DNA of 64,000 bases from Clusia tigrina (Eukaryota; Arthropoda; Insecta; Diptera; Clusiidae), in assembly GCA_920105625.2 (NCBI GenBank), contig OV050033.1, forward strand, positions 97,094,280-97,158,279, written 5' to 3'. The notes under the pieces were generated by a model. That model worked only from the letters and a program-made list of their open reading frames with translations, ran no database searches and was not told where the DNA came from. The first letter of the stretch is position 1. Each line of letters starts with the position of its first letter. Below are positions 1 to 13,900 of this stretch, in pieces. The translations under genes and the position numbers were made by a program.

Positions 1-196
1 TGTAACTTTTTACTGGAGCGTCATAAAACCTTGATATTTTGTAACAATAAAGCACTTGAGCCTCTTGTCAATTTAAGCTATCGTTCAAGGCTACGCTACC
101 CTTGAGTCCCAAATCAAACACTGATAAAACTTCAAATGGCCCTAGCTTCTATACGGTACGTCCTACAATTATCAAAGTTTGCAACATAGAAATGCT
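1..196 (+). repeat. Representative 196-bp monomer, used as coordinate reference
   Basis: This is the first full monomer, in a phase set only by the window edge. Variable sites, in monomer coordinates, are: 22-29 (cataaaac or A8); 35-37 (tat, aat or aac); 46-58 (aataaagcact-c/t-gag, ctaaagtacgcgag or aataaagtactcgcg); 84 (t or c); 89 and 94 (g/c or a/t, giving ctcaaagctatg); 106 (gagtcc or gattcc); 125-130 (taaaac, taaaag or caaagc); 136 and 144 (aaatgg-agctt or aagtgg-aactt); 167-169 (aattat or cctat); 178-182 (ttgc or ctcc forms); 189 (c or g). A sister copy at 197-392 has 62 A, 46 C, 30 G and 58 T. The unit contains stop codons in all frames, and 196 is not divisible by 3, so it is not a coding repeat. 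Confidence 0.95.
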
Positions 197-279
197 TGTA
201 ACTTTTTACTGGAGCGTCATAAAACCTTGATATTTTGTAACACTAAAGTACGCGAGCCTCTTGTCAATTTAAGCTATCG

Positions 280-302
280 CTCAAGGCTACGCTACCCTTG
301 AG
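280..302. other. 7-bp inverted repeat with 9-nt loop (example of a per-monomer dyad)
   Basis: CTCAAGG, a 9-base loop (ctacgctac) and CCTTGAG form a perfect hairpin at monomer positions 84-106. It is perfect in every monomer with c84 and g89. Monomers with t84 have a T-G end pair, which in RNA is a G-U wobble. The ctcaaag form breaks one inner pair, and the gattcc form breaks the end pair. The copy shown is in the second monomer. A role as a protein site or RNA hairpin is unproven. Confidence 0.7.
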
Positions 303-3300
303 TCCCAAATCAAACACTGATAAAAGTTCAAATGGCCCTAGCTTCTATACGGTACGTCCTACAATTATCAAAGTTTGCAACATACAAATGCTTGTAACTT
401 TTTACTGGAGCGTCATAAAACCTTGATATTTTGTAACAATAAAGCACTCGAGCCTCTTGTCAATTTAAGCTATCGTTCAAGGCTACGCTACCCTTGAGTC
501 CCAAATCAAACACTGATAAAACTTCAAATGGCCCTAGCTTCTATACGGTACGTCCTACACCTATCAAAGTTTGCAACATACAAATGCTTGTAACTTTTTA
601 CTGGAGCGTCATAAAACCTTGAAATTTTGTAACACTAAAGTACGCGAGCCTCTTGTCAATTTAAGCTATCGCTCAAGGCTACGCTACCCTTGAGTCCCAA
701 ATCAAACACTGATAAAACTTCAAATGGCCCTAGCTTCTATACGGTACGTCCTACAATTATCAAAGTTTGCAACATAGAAATGCTTGTAACTTTTTACTGG
801 AGCGTCATAAAACCTTGATATTTTGTAACACTAAAGTACGCGAGCCTCTTGTCAATTTAAGCTATCGCTCAAGGCTACGCTACCCTTGAGTTCCAAATCA
901 AACACTGATAAAAGTTCAAATGGCCCTAGCTTCTATACGGTACGTCCTACAATTATCAAAGTTTGCAACATACAAATGCTTGTAACTTTTTACTGGAGCG
1001 TCATAAAACCTTGATATTTTGTAACAATAAAGCACTCGAGCCTCTTGTCAATTTAAGCTATCGTTCAAGGCTACGCTACCCTTGAGTCCCAAATCAAACA
1101 CTGATAAAACTTCAAGTGGCCCTAACTTCTATACGGTACGTCCTACACCTATCAAAGTTTGCAACATACAAATGCTTGTAACTTTTTACTGGAGCGTAAA
1201 CAAAACTTGAAACATTGTAACACTAAAGTACGCGAGCCTCTTGTCAATTTAAGCTATCGTTCAAGGCTACGCTACCCTTGAGTCCCAAATCAAACACTGA
1301 TAAAACTTCAAATGGCCCTAGCTTCTATACGGTACGTCCTACACCTATCAAAGTTTGCAACATATAAATGCTTGTAACTTTTTACTGGAGCGTCATAAAA
1401 CCTTGATATTTTGTAACACTAAAGTACGCGAGCCTCTTGTCAATTTAAGCTATCGCTCAAGGCTACGCTACCCTTGAGTCCCAAATCAAACACTGATAAA
1501 AGTTCAAATGGCCCTAGCTTCTATATGGTACGTCCTACAATTATCAAAGTTTGCAACATACAAATGCTTGTAACTTTTTACTGGAGCGTCATAAAACCTT
1601 GATATTTTGTAACAATAAAGCACTCGAGCCTCTTGTCAATTTAAGCTATCGTTCAAGGCTACGCTACCCTTGAGTCCCAAATCAAACACTGATAAAACTT
1701 CAAGTGGCCCTAACTTCTATACGGTACGTCCTACACCTATCAAAGTTTGCAACATACAAATGCTTGTAACTTTTTACTGGAGCGTCATAAAACCTTGATA
1801 TTTTGTAACACTAAAGTACGCGAGCCTCTTGTCAATTTAAGCTATCGCTCAAGGCTACGCTACCCTTGAGTCCCAAATCAAACGCTGATAAAAGTTCAAA
1901 TGGCCCTAGCTTCTATACGGTACGTCCTACAATTATCAAAGTTTGCAACATACAAATGCTTGTAACTTTTTACTGGAGCGTCATAAAACCTTGATATTTT
2001 GTAACAATAAAGCACTCGAGCCTCTTGTCAATTTAAGCTATCGCTCAAGGCTACGCTACCCTTGAGTCCCAAATCAAACACTGATAAAACTTCAAATGGC
2101 CCTAGCTTCTATACGGTACGTCCTACAATTATCAAAGTTTGCAACATACAAATGCTTGTAACTTTTTACTGGAGCGTAAAAAAAACTTGAAACTTTGTAA
2201 CACTAAAGTACGCGAGCCTCTTGTCAATTTAAGCTATCGTTCAAGGCTACGCTACCCTTGAGTCCCAAATCAAACACTGATAAAACTTCAAATGGCCCTA
2301 GCTTCTATACGGTACGTCCTACACCTATCAAAGTTTGCAACATACAAATGCTTGTAACTTTTTACTGGAGCGTCATAAAACCTTGATATTTTGTAACACT
2401 AAAATACGCGAGCCTCTTGTCAATTTAAGCTATCGCTCAAGGCTACGCTACCCTTGAGTCCCAAATCAAACACTGATAAAAGTTCAAATGGCCCTAGCTT
2501 CTATACGGTACGTCCTACAATTATCAAAGTTTGCAACATACAAATGCTTGTAACTTTTTACTGGAGCGTCATAAAACCTTGATATTTTGTAACAATAAAG
2601 CACTCGAGCCTCTTGTCAATTTAAGCTATCGTTCAAGGCTACGCTACCCCTGAGTCCCAAATCAAACACTGATAAAACTTCAAATGGCCCTAGCTTCTAT
2701 ACGGTACGTCCTACACCTATCAAAGTTTGCAACATACAAATGCTTGTAACTTTTTACTGGAGCGTCATAAAACCTTGATATTTTGTAACACTAAAGTACG
2801 AGAGCCTCTTGTCAATTTAAGCTATCGCTCAAGGCTACGCTACCCTTGAGTCCCAAATCAAACACTGATAAAAGTTCAAATGGCCCTAGCTTCTATACGG
2901 TACGTCCTACAATTATCAAAGTTTGCAACATACAAATGCTTGTAACTTTTTACTGGAGCGTCATAAAACCTTGATATTTTGTAACAATAAAGCACTCGAG
3001 CCTCTTGTCAATTTAAGCTATCGTTCAAGGCTACGCTACCCTTGAGTCCCAAATCAAACACTGATAAAACTTCAAGTGGCCCTAACTTCTATACGGTACG
3101 TCCTACACCTATTAAAGTTTGCAACATACAAATGCTTGTAACTTTTTACTGGAGCGTCATAAAACCTTGATATTTTGTAACAATAAAGCACTCGAGCCTC
3201 TTGTCAATTTAAGCTATCGCTCAAGGCTACGCTACCCTTGAGTCCCAAATCAAACACTGATAAAACTTCTAATGGCCCTAGCTTCTATACGGTACGTCCT

Positions 3301-3332
3301 ACAATTATCAAAGTTTGCAACATACAAATGCT

Positions 3333-4704
3333 TGTAACTTTTTACTGGAGCGTCATAAAACCTTGATATTTTGTAACAATAAAGCACTTGAGCCTCTTGT
3401 CAATTTAAGCTATCGTTCAAGGCTACGCTACCCTTGAGTCCCAAATCAAACACTGATAAAACTTCAAATGGCCCTAGCTTCTATACGGTACGTCCTACAA
3501 TTATCAAAGTTTGCAACATAGAAATGCTTGTAACTTTTTACTGGAGCGTCATACAACCTTGAAATTTTGTAACACTAAAGTACGCGAGCCTCTGGTCAAT
3601 TTAAGCTATCGCTCAAGGCTACGCTACCCTTGAGTCCCAAATCAAACACTGATAAAACTTCAAGTGGCCCTAACTTCTATACGGTACGTCCTACACCTAT
3701 CAAAGTTTGCAACATACAAATGCTTGTAACTTTTTACTGGAGCGTCATAAAACCTTGATATTTTGTAACAATAAAGCACTTGAGCCTCTTGTCAATTTAA
3801 GCTATCGCTCAAGGCTACGCTACCCTTGAGTCCCAAATCAAACACTGATAAAACTTCAAGTGGCCCTAACTTCTATACGGTACGTCCTACACCTATCAAA
3901 GTTTGCAACATACAAATGCTTGTAACTTTTTACTGGAGCGTCATAAAACCTTGATATTTTGTAACAATAAAGCACTTGAGCCTCTTGTCAATTTAAGCTA
4001 TCGCTCAAGGCTACGCTACCCTTGAGTCCCAAATCAAACACTGATAAAACTTCAAGTGGCCCTAACTTCTATACGGTACGTCCTACACCTATCAAAGTTT
4101 GCAACATACAAATGCTTGTAACTTTTTACTGGAGCGTCATAAAACCTTGATATTTTGTAACAATAAAGCACTTGAGCCTCTTGTCAATTTAAGCTATCGT
4201 TCAAGGCTACGCTACCCTTGAGTCCCAAATCAAACACTGATAAAACTTCAAATGGCCCTAGCTTCTATACGGTACGTCCTACAATTATCAAAGTTTGCAA
4301 CATAGAAACGCTTGTAACTTTTTACTGGAGCGTCATAAAACCTTGAAATTTTGTAACACTAAAGTACGCGAGCCTCTGGTCAATTTAAGCTATCGCTCAA
4401 GGCTACGCTACCCTTGAGTCCCAAATCAAACACTGATAAAACTTCAAGTGGCCCTAACTTCTATACGGTACGTCCTACACCTATCAAAGTTTGCAACATA
4501 CAAATGCTTGTAACTTTTTACTGGAGCGTCATAAAACCTTGATATTTTGTAACAATAAAGCACTTGAGCCTCTTGTTAATTTAAGCTATCGCTCAAGGCT
4601 ACGCTACCCTTGAGTCCCAAATCAAACACTGATAAAACTTCATGTGGCCCTAACTTCTATACGGTACGTCCTACACCTATCAAAGTTTGCAACATACAAA
4701 TGCT
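3333..4704. repeat. Early 3/4-monomer higher-order cassette
   Basis: The order is: a tagaaat/cacttgag monomer (3333), a 'ctctggtcaat' gaaatt monomer, and two cacttgag monomers with aagtgg and acct. The first three types then repeat from 4117. The 'ctctgg' change (usual ctcttg) is rare elsewhere, so it marks these monomers as one lineage. The same order returns at 7841-9016. Confidence 0.7.
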
Positions 4705-7700
4705 TGTAACTTTTTACTGGAGCGTCATAAAACCTTGATATTTTGTAACAATAAAGCACTTGAGCCTCTTGTCAATTTAAGCTATCGTTCAAGGCTACGC
4801 TACCCTTGAGTCCCAAATCAAACACTGATAAAACTTCAAATGGCCCTAGCTTCTATACGGTACGTCCTACAATTATCAAAGTTTGCAACATAGAAATGCT
4901 TGTAACTTTTTACTGGAGCGTCATAAAACCTTGATATTTTGTAACACTAAAGTACGCGAGCCTCTTGTCAATTTAAGCTATCGCTCAAGGCTACGCTACC
5001 CTTGAGTCCCAAATCAAACACTGATAAAAGTTCAAATGGCCCTAGCTTCTATACGGTACGTCCTACAATTATCAAAGTTTGCAACATACAAATGCTTGTA
5101 ACTTTTTACTGGAGCGTCATAAAACCTTGATATTTTGTAACAATAAAGCACTCGAGCCTCTTGTCAATTTAAGCTATCCTTCAAGGCTACGCTACCCTTG
5201 AGTCCCAAATCAAACACTGATAAAACTTCAAATGGCCCTAGCTTCTATACGGTACGTCCTACACCTATCAAAGTTTGCAACATACAAATGCTTGTAACTT
5301 TTTACTGGAGCGTCATAAAACCTTGAAATTTTGTAACACTAAAGTACGCGAGCCTCTTGTCAATTTAAGCTATCGCTCAAGGCTACGCTACCCTTGAGTC
5401 CCAAATCAAACACTGATAAAACTTCAAGTGGCCCTAACTTCTATACGGTACGTCCTACACCTATCAAAGTTTGCAACATACAAATGCTTGTAACTTTTTA
5501 CTGGAGCGTCATAAAACCTTGATATTTTGTAACAATAAAGCACTCGAGCCTCTTGTCAATTTAAGCTATCGCTCAAGGCTACGCTACCCTTGAGTCCCAA
5601 ATCAAACACTGATAAAACTTCAAATGGCCCTAGCTTCTATACGGTACGTCCTACACCTATCAAAGTTTGCAACATACAAATGCTTGTAACTTTTTACTGG
5701 AGCGTCATAAAACCTTGATATTTTGTAACAATAAAGCACTTGAGCCTCTTGTCAATTTAAGCTATCGTTCAAGGCTACGCTACCCTTGAGTCCCAAATCA
5801 AATACTGATAAAACTTCAAATGGCCCTAGCTTCTATACGGTACGTCCTACAATTATCAAAGTTTGCAACATAGAAATGCTTGTAACTTTTTACTGGAGCG
5901 TCATAAAACCTTGAAATTTTGTAACACTAAAGTACGCGAGCCTCTTGTCAATTTAAGCTATCGCTCAAAGCTATGCTACCCTTGATTCCCAAATCAAACA
6001 CTGATAAAACTTCAAGTGGCCCTAACTTATATACGGTACGTCCTACACCTATCAAAGTTTGCAACATACAAATGCTTGTAACTTTTTACTGGAGCGTCAT
6101 AAAAACTTGATATTTTGTAACAATAAAGCACTCGAGCCTCTTGTCAATTTAAGCTATCGTTCAAGGCTACGCTACCCTTGAGTCCCAAATCAAACACTGA
6201 TAAAAGTTCAAATGGCCCTAGCTTCTATACGGTACGTCCTACAATTATCAAAGTTTGCAACATACAAATGCTTGTAACTTTTTACTGGAGCGTAAAAAAA
6301 ACTTGAAACTTTGTAACACTAAAGTACGCGAGCCTCTTGTCAATTTAAGCTATCGTTCAAGGCTACGCTACCCTTGAGTCCCAAATCAAACACTGATAAA
6401 ACTTCAAATGGCCCTAGCTTCTATACGGTACGTCCTACACCTATCAAAGTTTGCAACATACAAATGCTTGTAACTTTTTACTGGAGCGTCATAAAACCTT
6501 GATATTTTGTAACACTAAAGTACGCGAGCCTCTTGTCAATTTAAGCTATCGCTCAAGGCTACGCTACCCTTGAGTCCCAAATCAAACACTGATAAAACTT
6601 CAAGTGGCCCTAACTTCTATACGGTACATCCTCCACCTATCAAAGTTTGCAACATACAAACGCTTGTAACTTTTTACTGGAGCGTCATAAAACCTTGATA
6701 TTTTGTAACAATAAAGCACTCGAGCCTCTTGTCAATTTTAGCTATCGCTCAAGGCTACGCTACCCTTGAGTCCCAAATCAAACACTGATAAAACTTCAAA
6801 TGGCCCTACCTTCTATACGGTACGTCCTACAATTATCAAAGTTTGCAACATAGAAATGCTTGTAACTTTTTACTGGAGCGTCATAAAACCTTGAAATTTT
6901 GTAACACTAAAGTACGCGAGCCTCTGGTCAATTTAAGGTATCGCTCAAGGCTACGCTACCCTTGAGTCCCAAATCAAACACTGATAAAAGTTCAAATGGC
7001 CCTAGCTTCTATACGGTACGTCCTACACCTATCAAAGTTTGCAACATACAAATGCTTGTAACTTTTTACTGGAGCGTCATAAAACCTTGATATTTTGTAA
7101 CAATAAAGCACTTGAGCCTCTTGTCAATTTAAGCTATCGTTCAAGGCTACGCTACCCTTGAGTCCCAAATCAAACACTGATAAAACTTCAAATGGCCCTA
7201 GCTTCTATACGGTACGTCCTACAATTATCAAAGTTTGCAACATAGAAATGCTTGTAACTTTTTACTGGAGCGTCATAAAACCTTGATATTTTGTAACAAT
7301 AAAGCACTCGAGCCTCTTGTCAATTTAAGCTATCGTTCAAGGCTACGCTACCCTTGAGTCCCAAATCAAACACTGATAAAAGTTCAAATGGCCCTAGCTT
7401 CTATACGGTACGTCCTACACCTATCAAAGTTTGCAACATACAAATGCTTGTAACTTTTTACTGGAGCGTCATAAAACCTTGAAATTTTGTAACACTAAAG
7501 TACGCGAGCCTCTTGTCAATTTAAGCTATCGCTCAAGGCTACGCTACCCTTGAGTCCCAAATCAAACACTGATAAAACTTCAAGTGGCCCTAACTTCTAT
7601 ACGGTACGTCCTACACCTATCAAAGTTTGCAACATACAAATGCTTGTAACTTTTTACTGGAGCGTCATAAAACCTTGATATTTTGTAACAATAAAGCACT

Positions 7701-7840
7701 CGAGCCTCTTGTCAATTTAAGCTATCGCTCAAGGCTACGCTACCCTTGAGTCCCAAATCAAACACTGATAAAACTTCAAATGGCCCTAGCTTCTATACGG
7801 TACGTCCTACAATTATCAAAGTTTGCAACATACAAATGCT

Positions 7841-9016
7841 TGTAACTTTTTACTGGAGCGTCATAAAACCTTGATATTTTGTAACAATAAAGCACTTGAG
7901 CCTCTTGTCAATTTAAGCTATCGTTCAAGGCTACGCTACCCTTGAGTCCCAAATCAAACACTGATAAAACTTCAAATGGCCCTAGCTTCTATACGGTACG
8001 TCCTACAATTATCAAAGTTTGCAACATAGAAATGCTTGTAACTTTTTACTGGAGCGTCATAAAACCTTGAAATTTTGTAACACTAAAGTACGCGAGCCTC
8101 TGGTAAATTTAAGCTATCGCTCAAGGCTACGCTACTCTTGAGTCCCAAATCAAACACTGATAAAACTTCAAGTGGCCCTAACTTCTATACGGTACGTCCT
8201 ACACCTATCAAAGTTTGCAACATACAAATGCTTGTAACTTTTTACTGGAGCGTCATAAAACCTTGATATTTTGTAACAATAAAGCACTTGAGCCTCTTGT
8301 CAATTTAAGCTATCGCTCAAGGCTACGCTACCCTTGAGTCCCAAATCAAACACTGATAAAACTTCAAGTGGCCCTAACTTCTATACGGTACGTCCTACAC
8401 CTATCAAAGTTTGCAACATACAAATGCTTGTAACTTTTTACTGGAGCGTCATAAAACCTTGATATTTTGTAACAATAAAGCACTTGAGCCTCTTGTCAAT
8501 TTAAGCTATCGTTCAAGGCTACGCTACCCTTGAGTCCCAAATCAAACACTGATAAAACTTCAAATGGCCCTAGCTTCTATACGGTACGTCCTACAATTAT
8601 CAAAGTTTGCAACATAGAAATGCTTGTAACTTTTTACTGGAGCGTCATAAAACCTTGAAATTTTGTAACACTAAAGTACGCGAGCCTCTGGTCAATTTAA
8701 GCTATCGCTCAAGGCTACGCTACCCTTGAGTCCCAAATCAAACACTGATAAAACTTCAAGTGGCCCTAACTTCTATACGGTACGTCCTACACCTATCAAA
8801 GTTTGCAACATACAAATGCTTGTAACTTTTTACTGGAGCGTCATAAAACCTTGATATTTTGTAACAATAAAGCACTTGAGCCTCTTGTCAATTTAAGCTA
8901 TCGCTCAAGGCTACGCTACCTTTGAGTCCCAAATCAAACACTGATAAAACTTCAAGTGGCCCTAACTTCTATACGGTACGTCCTACACCTATCAAAGTTT
9001 GCAACATACAAATGCT
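7841..9016. repeat. Tandem 3-monomer higher-order repeat, 588 bp x 2
   Basis: Two successive 588-bp units (7841-8428 and 8429-9016) have the same monomer order: tagaaat type with cacttgag; gaaatt type with 'ctctgg'; cacttgag type with aagtgg and acct. A fourth tagaaat monomer follows at 9017. Single private changes distinguish the copies, for example 'ctactcttgag' near 8134 and 'ctacctttgag' near 8920. Confidence 0.75.
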
Positions 9017-10976
9017 TGTATCTTTTTACTGGAGCGTCATAAAACCTTGATATTTTGTAACAATAAAGCACTTGAGCCTCTTGTCAATTTAAGCTATCGT
9101 TCAAGGCTACGCTACCCTTGAGTCCCAAATCAAACACTGATAAAACTTCAAATGGCCCTAGCTTCTATACGGTACGTCCTACAATTATCAAAGTTTGCAA
9201 CATAGAAATGCTTGTAACTTTTTACTGGAGCGTCATAAAACCTTGATATTTTGTAACACTAAAGTACGCGAGCCTCTTGTCAATTTAAGCTATCGCTCAA
9301 GGCTACGCTACCCTTGAGTCCCAAATCAAACACTGATAAAAGTTCAAATGGCCCTAGCTTCTATACGGTACGTCCTACAATTATCAAAGTTTGCAACATA
9401 CAAATGCTTGTAACTTTTTACTGGAGCGTCATAAAACCTTGATATTTTGTAACAATAAAGCACTTGAGCCTCTTGTCAATTTAAGCTATCGTTCAAGGCT
9501 ACGCTACCCTTGAGTCCCAAATCAAACACTGATAAAACTTCAAATGGCCCTAGCTTCTATACGGTACGTCCTACAATTATCAAAGTTTGCAACATAGAAA
9601 TGCTTGTAACTTTTTACTGGAGCGTCATAAAACCTTGATATTTTGTAACAATAAAGCACTTGAGCCTCTTGTCAATTTAAGCTATCGTTCAAGGCTACGC
9701 TACCCTTGAGTCCCAAATCAAACACTGATAAAACTTCAAATGGCCCTAGCTTCTATACGGTACGTCCTACACCTATCAAAGTTTGCAACATACAAATGCT
9801 TGTAACTTTTTACTGGAGCGTCATAAAACCTTGATATTTTGTAACAATAAAGCACTCGAGCCTCTTGTCAATTTAAGCTATCGCTCAAGGCTACGCTACC
9901 CTTGAGTCCCAAATCAAACACTGATAAAACTTCAAATGGCCCTAGCTTCTATACGGTACGTCCTACAATTATCAAAGTTTGCAACATACAAATGCTTGTA
10001 ACTTTTTACTGGAGCGTAAAAAAAACTTGAAACTTTGTAACACTAAAGTACGCGAGCCTCTTGTCAATTTAAGCTATCGTTCAAGGCTACGCTACCCTTG
10101 AGTCCCAAATCAAACACTGATAAAACTTCAAATGGCCCTAGCTTCTATACGGTACGTCCTACACCTATCAAAGTTTGCAACATACAAATGCTTGTAACTT
10201 TTTACTGGAGCGTCATAAAACCTTGATATTTTGTAACACTAAAGTACGCGAGCCTCTTGTCAATTTAAGCTATCGCTCAAGGCTACGCTACCCTTGAGTC
10301 CCAAATCAAACACTGATAAAACTTCAAATGGCCCTAGCTTCTATACGGTACGTCCTACAATTATCAAAGTTTGCAACATACAAATGCTTGTAACTTTTTA
10401 CTGGAGCGTCATAAAACCTTGATATTTTGTAACAATAAAGCACTCGAGCCTCTTGTCAATTTAAGCTATCGTTCAAGGCTACGCTACCCTTGAGTCCCAA
10501 ATCAAACACTGATAAAACTTCAAGTGGCCCTAGCTTCTATACGGTACGTCCTACACCTATCAAAGTTTGCAACATACAAATGCTTGTAACTTTTTACTGG
10601 AGCGTCATAAAACCTTGATATTTTGTAACAATAAAGCACTCGAGCCTCTTGTCAATTTAAGCTATCGCTCAAGGCTACGCTACCCTTGAGTCCGAAATCA
10701 AACACTGATAAAACTTCAAATGGCCCTAGCTTCTATACGGTACGTCCTACAATTATCAAAGTTTGCAACATACAAATGCTTGTAACTTTTTACTGGAGCG
10801 TCATAAAACCTTGATATTTTGTAACAATAAAGCACTCGAGCCTCTTGTCAATTTAAGCTATCGTTCAAGGCTACGCTACCCTTGAGTCCCAAATCAAACA
10901 CTGATAAAACTTCAAGTGGCCCTAACTTCTATACGGTACGTCCTACACCTATCAAAGTTTGCAACATACAAATGCT

Positions 10977-13900
10977 TGTAACTTTTTACTGGAGCGTCAT
11001 AAAACCTTGATATTTTGTAACAATAAAGCACTCGAGCCTCTTGTCAATTTAAGCTATCGCTCAAGGCTACGCTACCCTTGAGTCCCAAATCAAACACTGA
11101 TAAAACTTCAAATGGCCCTAGCTTCTATACGGTACGTCCTACAATTATCAAAGTTTGCAACATACAAATGCTTGTAACTTTTTACTGGAGCGTAAAAAAA
11201 ACTTGAAACTTTGTAACACTAAAGTACGCGAGCCTCTTGTCAATTTAAGCTATCGTTCAAGGCTACGTACCCTTGAGTCCCAAATCAAACACTGATAAAA
11301 CTTCAAATGGCCCTAGCTTCTATACGGTACGTCCTACACCTATCAAAGTTTGCAACATACAAATGCTTGTAACTTTTTACTGGAGCGTCATAAAACCTTG
11401 ATATTTTGTAACACTAAAGTACGCGAGCCTCTTGTCAATTTAAGCTATCGCTCAAGGCTACGCTACCCTTGAGTCCCAAATCAAACACTGATAAAAGTTC
11501 AAATGGCCCTAGCTTCTATACGGTACGTCCTACAATTATCAAAGTTTGCAACATACAAATGCTTGTAACTTTTTACTGGAGCGTCATAAAATCTTGATAT
11601 TTTATAACAATAAAGCACTCGAGCCTCTTGTCAATTTAAGCTATCGTTAAAGGCTACGCTACCCTTGAGTCCCAAATCAAACACTGATAAAACTTCAAAT
11701 GGCCCTAGCTTCTATACGGTACGTCCTACACCTATCAAAGTTTGCAACATACAAATGCTTGTAACTTTTTACTGGAGCGTCATAAAACCTTGAAATTTTG
11801 TAACACTAAAGTACGCGAGCCTCTTGTCAATTTAAGCTATCGCTCAAGGCTACGCTACCCTTGAGTCCCAAATCAAACACTGATAAAACTTCAAGTGGCC
11901 CTAACTTCTATACGGTACGTCCTACACCTATCAAAGTTTGCAACATACAAATGCTTGTAACTTTTTACTGGAGCGTCATAAAACCTTGATATTTTGTAAC
12001 AATAAAGCACTCGAGCCTCTTGTCAATTTAAGCTATCGCTCAAGGCTACGCTACCCTTGAGTCCCAAATCAAACACTGATAAAACTTCAAATGGCCCTAG
12101 CTTCTATACGGTACGTCCTACAATTATCAAAGTTTGCAACATACAAATGCTTGTAACTTTTTACTGGAGCGTCATAAAACCTTGAAATTTTGTAACACTA
12201 AAGTACGCGAGCCTCTTGTCAATTTAAGCTATCGCTCAAGGCTACGCTACCCTTGAGTCCCAAATCAAACACTGATAAAACTTCAAGTGGCCCTAACTTC
12301 TATACGGTACGTCCTACACCTATCAAAGTTTGCAACATACAAATGCTTGTAACTTTTTACTGGAGCGTCATAAAACCTTGATATTTTGTAACAATAAAGC
12401 ACTCGAGCCTCTTGTCAATTTAAGCTATCGCTCAAGGCTACGCTACCCTTGAGTCCCAAATCAAACACTGATAAAACTTCAAATGGCCCTAGCTTCTATA
12501 CGGTACGTCCTACAATTATCAAAGTTTGCAACATACAAATGCTTGTAACTTTTTACTGGAGCGTAAAAAAAGCTTGAAACTTTGTAACACTAAAGTACGC
12601 GAGCCTCTTGTCAATTTAAGCTATCGCTCAAGGCTACGCTACCCTTGAGTCCCAAATCAAACACTGATAAAACTTCAAGTGGCCCTAACTTCTATACGGT
12701 ACGTCCTACACCTATCAAAGTTTGCAACATACAAATGCTTGTAACTTTTTACTGGAGCGTCATAAAACCTTGATATTTTGTAACAATAAAGCACTTGAGC
12801 CTCTTGTCAATTTAAGCTATCGTTCAAGGCTACGCTACCCTTGAGTCCCAAATTAAACACTGATAAAACTTCAAATGGCCCTAGCTTCTATACGGTACGT
12901 CCTACAATTATCAAAGTTTGCAACATAGAAATGCTTGTAACTTTTTACTGGAGCGTCATAAAACCTTGATATTTTGTAACACTAAAGTACGCGAGCCTCT
13001 TGTCAATTTAAGCTATCGCTCAAGGCTACGCTACCCTTGAGTCCCAAATCAAACACTGATAAAAGTTCAAATGGCCCTAGCTTCTATACGGTACGTCCTA
13101 CAATTATCAAAGTTTGCAACATACAAATGCTTGTAACTTTTTACTGGAGCGTCATAAAACCTTGATATTTTGTAACAATAAAGCACTCGAGCCTCTTGTC
13201 AATTTAAGCTATCGTTCAAGGCTACGCTACCCTTGAGTCCCAAATCAAACACTGATAAAACTTCAAGTGGCCCTAACTTCTATACGGTACGTCCTACACC
13301 TATCAAAGTTTGCAACATACAAATGCTTGTAACTTTTTACTGGAGCGTCATAAAACCTTGATATTTTGTAACAATAAAGCACTCGAGCCTCTTGTCAATT
13401 TAAGCTATCGCTCAAGGCTACGCTACCCTTGAGTCCCAAATCAAACACTGATAAAACTTCAAATGGCCCTAGCTTCTATACGGTACGTCCTACAATTATC
13501 AAAGTTTGCAACATACAAATGCTTGTAACTTTTTACTGGAGCGTAAAAAAAACTTGAAATTTTGTAACACTAAAGTACGCGAGCCTCTTGTCAATTTAAG
13601 CTATCGTTCAAGGCTACGCTACCCTTGAGTCCCAAATCAAACACTGATAAAACTTCAAATGGCCCTAGCTTCTATACGGTACGTCCTACACCTATCAAAG
13701 TTTGCAACATACAAATGCTTGTAACTTTTTACTGGAGCGTCATAAAACCTTGATATTTTGTAACACTAAAGTACGCGAGCCTCTTGTCAATTTAAGCTAT
13801 CGCTCAAGGCTACGCTACCCTTGAGTCCCAAATCAAACACTGATAAAAGTTCAAATGGCCCTAGCTTCTATACGGTACGTCCTACAATTATCAAAGTTTG

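Noticed and set aside
46..51. AATAAA polyadenylation hexamer
   Set aside because: It is present in the aataaag monomers and absent in the ctaaag ones. A hexamer in an AT-rich repeat is expected by chance, and no transcript is evident.
83..91. Pol III B-box-like GTTCAAGGC in monomers with t84
   Set aside because: It fits the loose consensus GWTCRANNC, but I see no suitable A box 30-60 bp upstream and no run of T placed as a terminator after it. Half of the monomers have c84 and lose the match.
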